A stretch of DNA of 64,000 bases from Caldilineaceae bacterium bin5. Its GTDB lineage: Bacteria; Chloroflexota; Anaerolineae; Caldilineales; Caldilineaceae. The stretch is from positions 1 to 64,000 of the forward strand of contig MPML01000021.1 in assembly GCA_002238445.1 (NCBI GenBank), written 5' to 3'. Under the pieces are notes generated by a model that was not told where the DNA came from, searched no databases, and saw nothing but the letters and a program-made list of their open reading frames with translations. The position numbers and the translations under genes are program-made. Numbering within the stretch: the stretch's first letter is position 1; every line of letters begins with the position of its first letter. Below, piece by piece: positions 63,459-64,000 of the stretch.

Positions 63459-64000
63459 CTAACTCTGTTGCGCCCCGGACAACCTCCGCAGACGTAACAT
63501 TCGACTGCCGCCCCGTTGGAACTCATAAGGAACGTCCTCTATTCTAGCCTGAAAACCCTGTCTTGTGAAAGCGTCAATTACGCCTTCGACATGCGGCGAA
63601 GGCGCGCCACCGATCTGCAACAACGGAAAGGCCCTCGCCTCAGTAGCGACCCGCAACATTTCCTGCAAAGCGCGAACATGGAACGTCAAGTCAAACTGTT
63701 CGCTATACAAAAAAAGAAAGTGGGATGAAAGGGCCACGTCAAACGAGCCGTCCTCAAATGGCAGGTCGGGCAATGATGCGTCCAGATAACGGCCTTCCCG
63801 CTTGCCCCGCAGATAGTCGGCCAGAAATCGACGCATCGCCGTCATCCGTCGCTCTCCCAATGCGGGCAGCGAAGGCACATAAGTCCAGACAAAGTCATCG
63901 AGATTGCGCGCCAGCTGTTCTAATATGATTTCGTAAGTCTCTTCGACCCGCTGTTCAATGGCCTCCCCCGCAAACGCGTACAGCGGATCGACCGAGACCA
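63459..64000 (-). CDS. SAM-dependent methyltransferase-like protein (partial, N-terminus beyond the window)
   Basis: The frame is open from the right edge to the stop at 63459, giving 180 visible residues including YVPSLPALGERRMTAMRRFL, LPFEDGSFDVALSSHFLFLY and LQEMLRVATEARAFPLLQIG, the acidic-loop and post-motif strands of class I methyltransferases. The SAM-binding glycine motif would lie in the missing N-terminal part. A start at 63878 would leave no such motif, so this is a truncation by the window edge. Substrate unknown. Confidence 0.78.
   Translation of the reverse strand, partial: VSVDPLYAFAGEAIEQRVEETYEIILEQLARNLDDFVWTYVPSLPALGERRMTAMRRFLADYLRGKREGRYLDASLPDLPFEDGSFDVALSSHFLFLYSEQFDLTFHVRALQEMLRVATEARAFPLLQIGGAPSPHVEGVIDAFTRQGFQARIEDVPYEFQRGGSRMLRLRRLSGAQQS

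Overview
The window is a GC-rich (roughly 58-60%) bacterial chromosome segment with about 50 protein genes, two tRNAs and no phage, plasmid or CRISPR signature. Gene content suggests Chloroflexota, most likely a Caldilineales/Anaerolineae-type heterotroph. Pointers are a sugar-binding lipoprotein with a combined twin-arginine and lipobox leader, many sugar isomerase, Gfo/Idh and sulfatase genes, plant-type LRR proteins with FN3 domains, CopC/CopCD proteins and orphan FtsX-type permeases. This is inference from gene families; no rRNA or marker phylogeny was available.

Layout. (1) 1-11.3 kb, minus strand: a carbohydrate/polyol catabolic run made of a cyclase-family hydrolase, a sugar ABC transporter (binding protein and two permeases, no ATPase), a giant FtsX-like permease, two TIM-barrel isomerases, a Gfo/Idh/MocA dehydrogenase and an SDR dehydrogenase. 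(2) 11.3-16.8 kb: an IS66-like MITE copy, a mazEF module, a HEAT/zinc-ribbon protein, a LOG protein, a type I sulfatase and a Uma2 nuclease. (3) 17-28.1 kb, mostly plus: a second carbohydrate cluster (PL26-like lyase, beta-propeller glycosidase, PhyH oxygenase, GH4 glycosidase, second giant FtsX permease), interrupted by a toxin-antitoxin locus whose toxin is frameshifted and by a glutaredoxin-thioredoxin reductase fusion. (4) 28-34.3 kb: SPFH/NfeD pair, small membrane protein, fmt, tRNA-Pro and an LRR surface protein. (5) 34.4-41.4 kb: a copper-handling group (Asp/His-rich protein, CopC, CopC-CopD) and clpB. (6) 41.6-50.3 kb: desaturase, a GHMP-kinase/UDP-sugar-pyrophosphorylase fusion with a GalU-like partner, osmC, another sugar isomerase and an Ldh-family dehydrogenase. 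(7) 50.8-57.6 kb: housekeeping genes (GT2, acpS, pyrG, yebC, ruvC, ruvA, efp, tRNA-Thr). (8) 57.7-64 kb, minus: a BMP-type nucleoside/simple-sugar ABC transporter, a cupin and a partial methyltransferase.

The most notable non-genic content is a four-copy family of miniature elements with GTAAC-type terminal inverted repeats and 8-bp target duplications (IS66-like). One copy landed at the very end of the BMP lipoprotein gene and now supplies its stop codon. Four long perfect inverted repeats, three spanning exactly 46 nt, sit between or just before genes of the two carbohydrate clusters. Other points of interest are two paralogous ATPase-less FtsX permeases embedded in sugar operons, the kinase/pyrophosphorylase fusion in the reverse order of fucokinase-type FKP, a GalU-like protein with a damaged nucleotide-binding signature, an EF-P with Arg at the tip, and a possible attenuator or small RNA upstream of pyrG.
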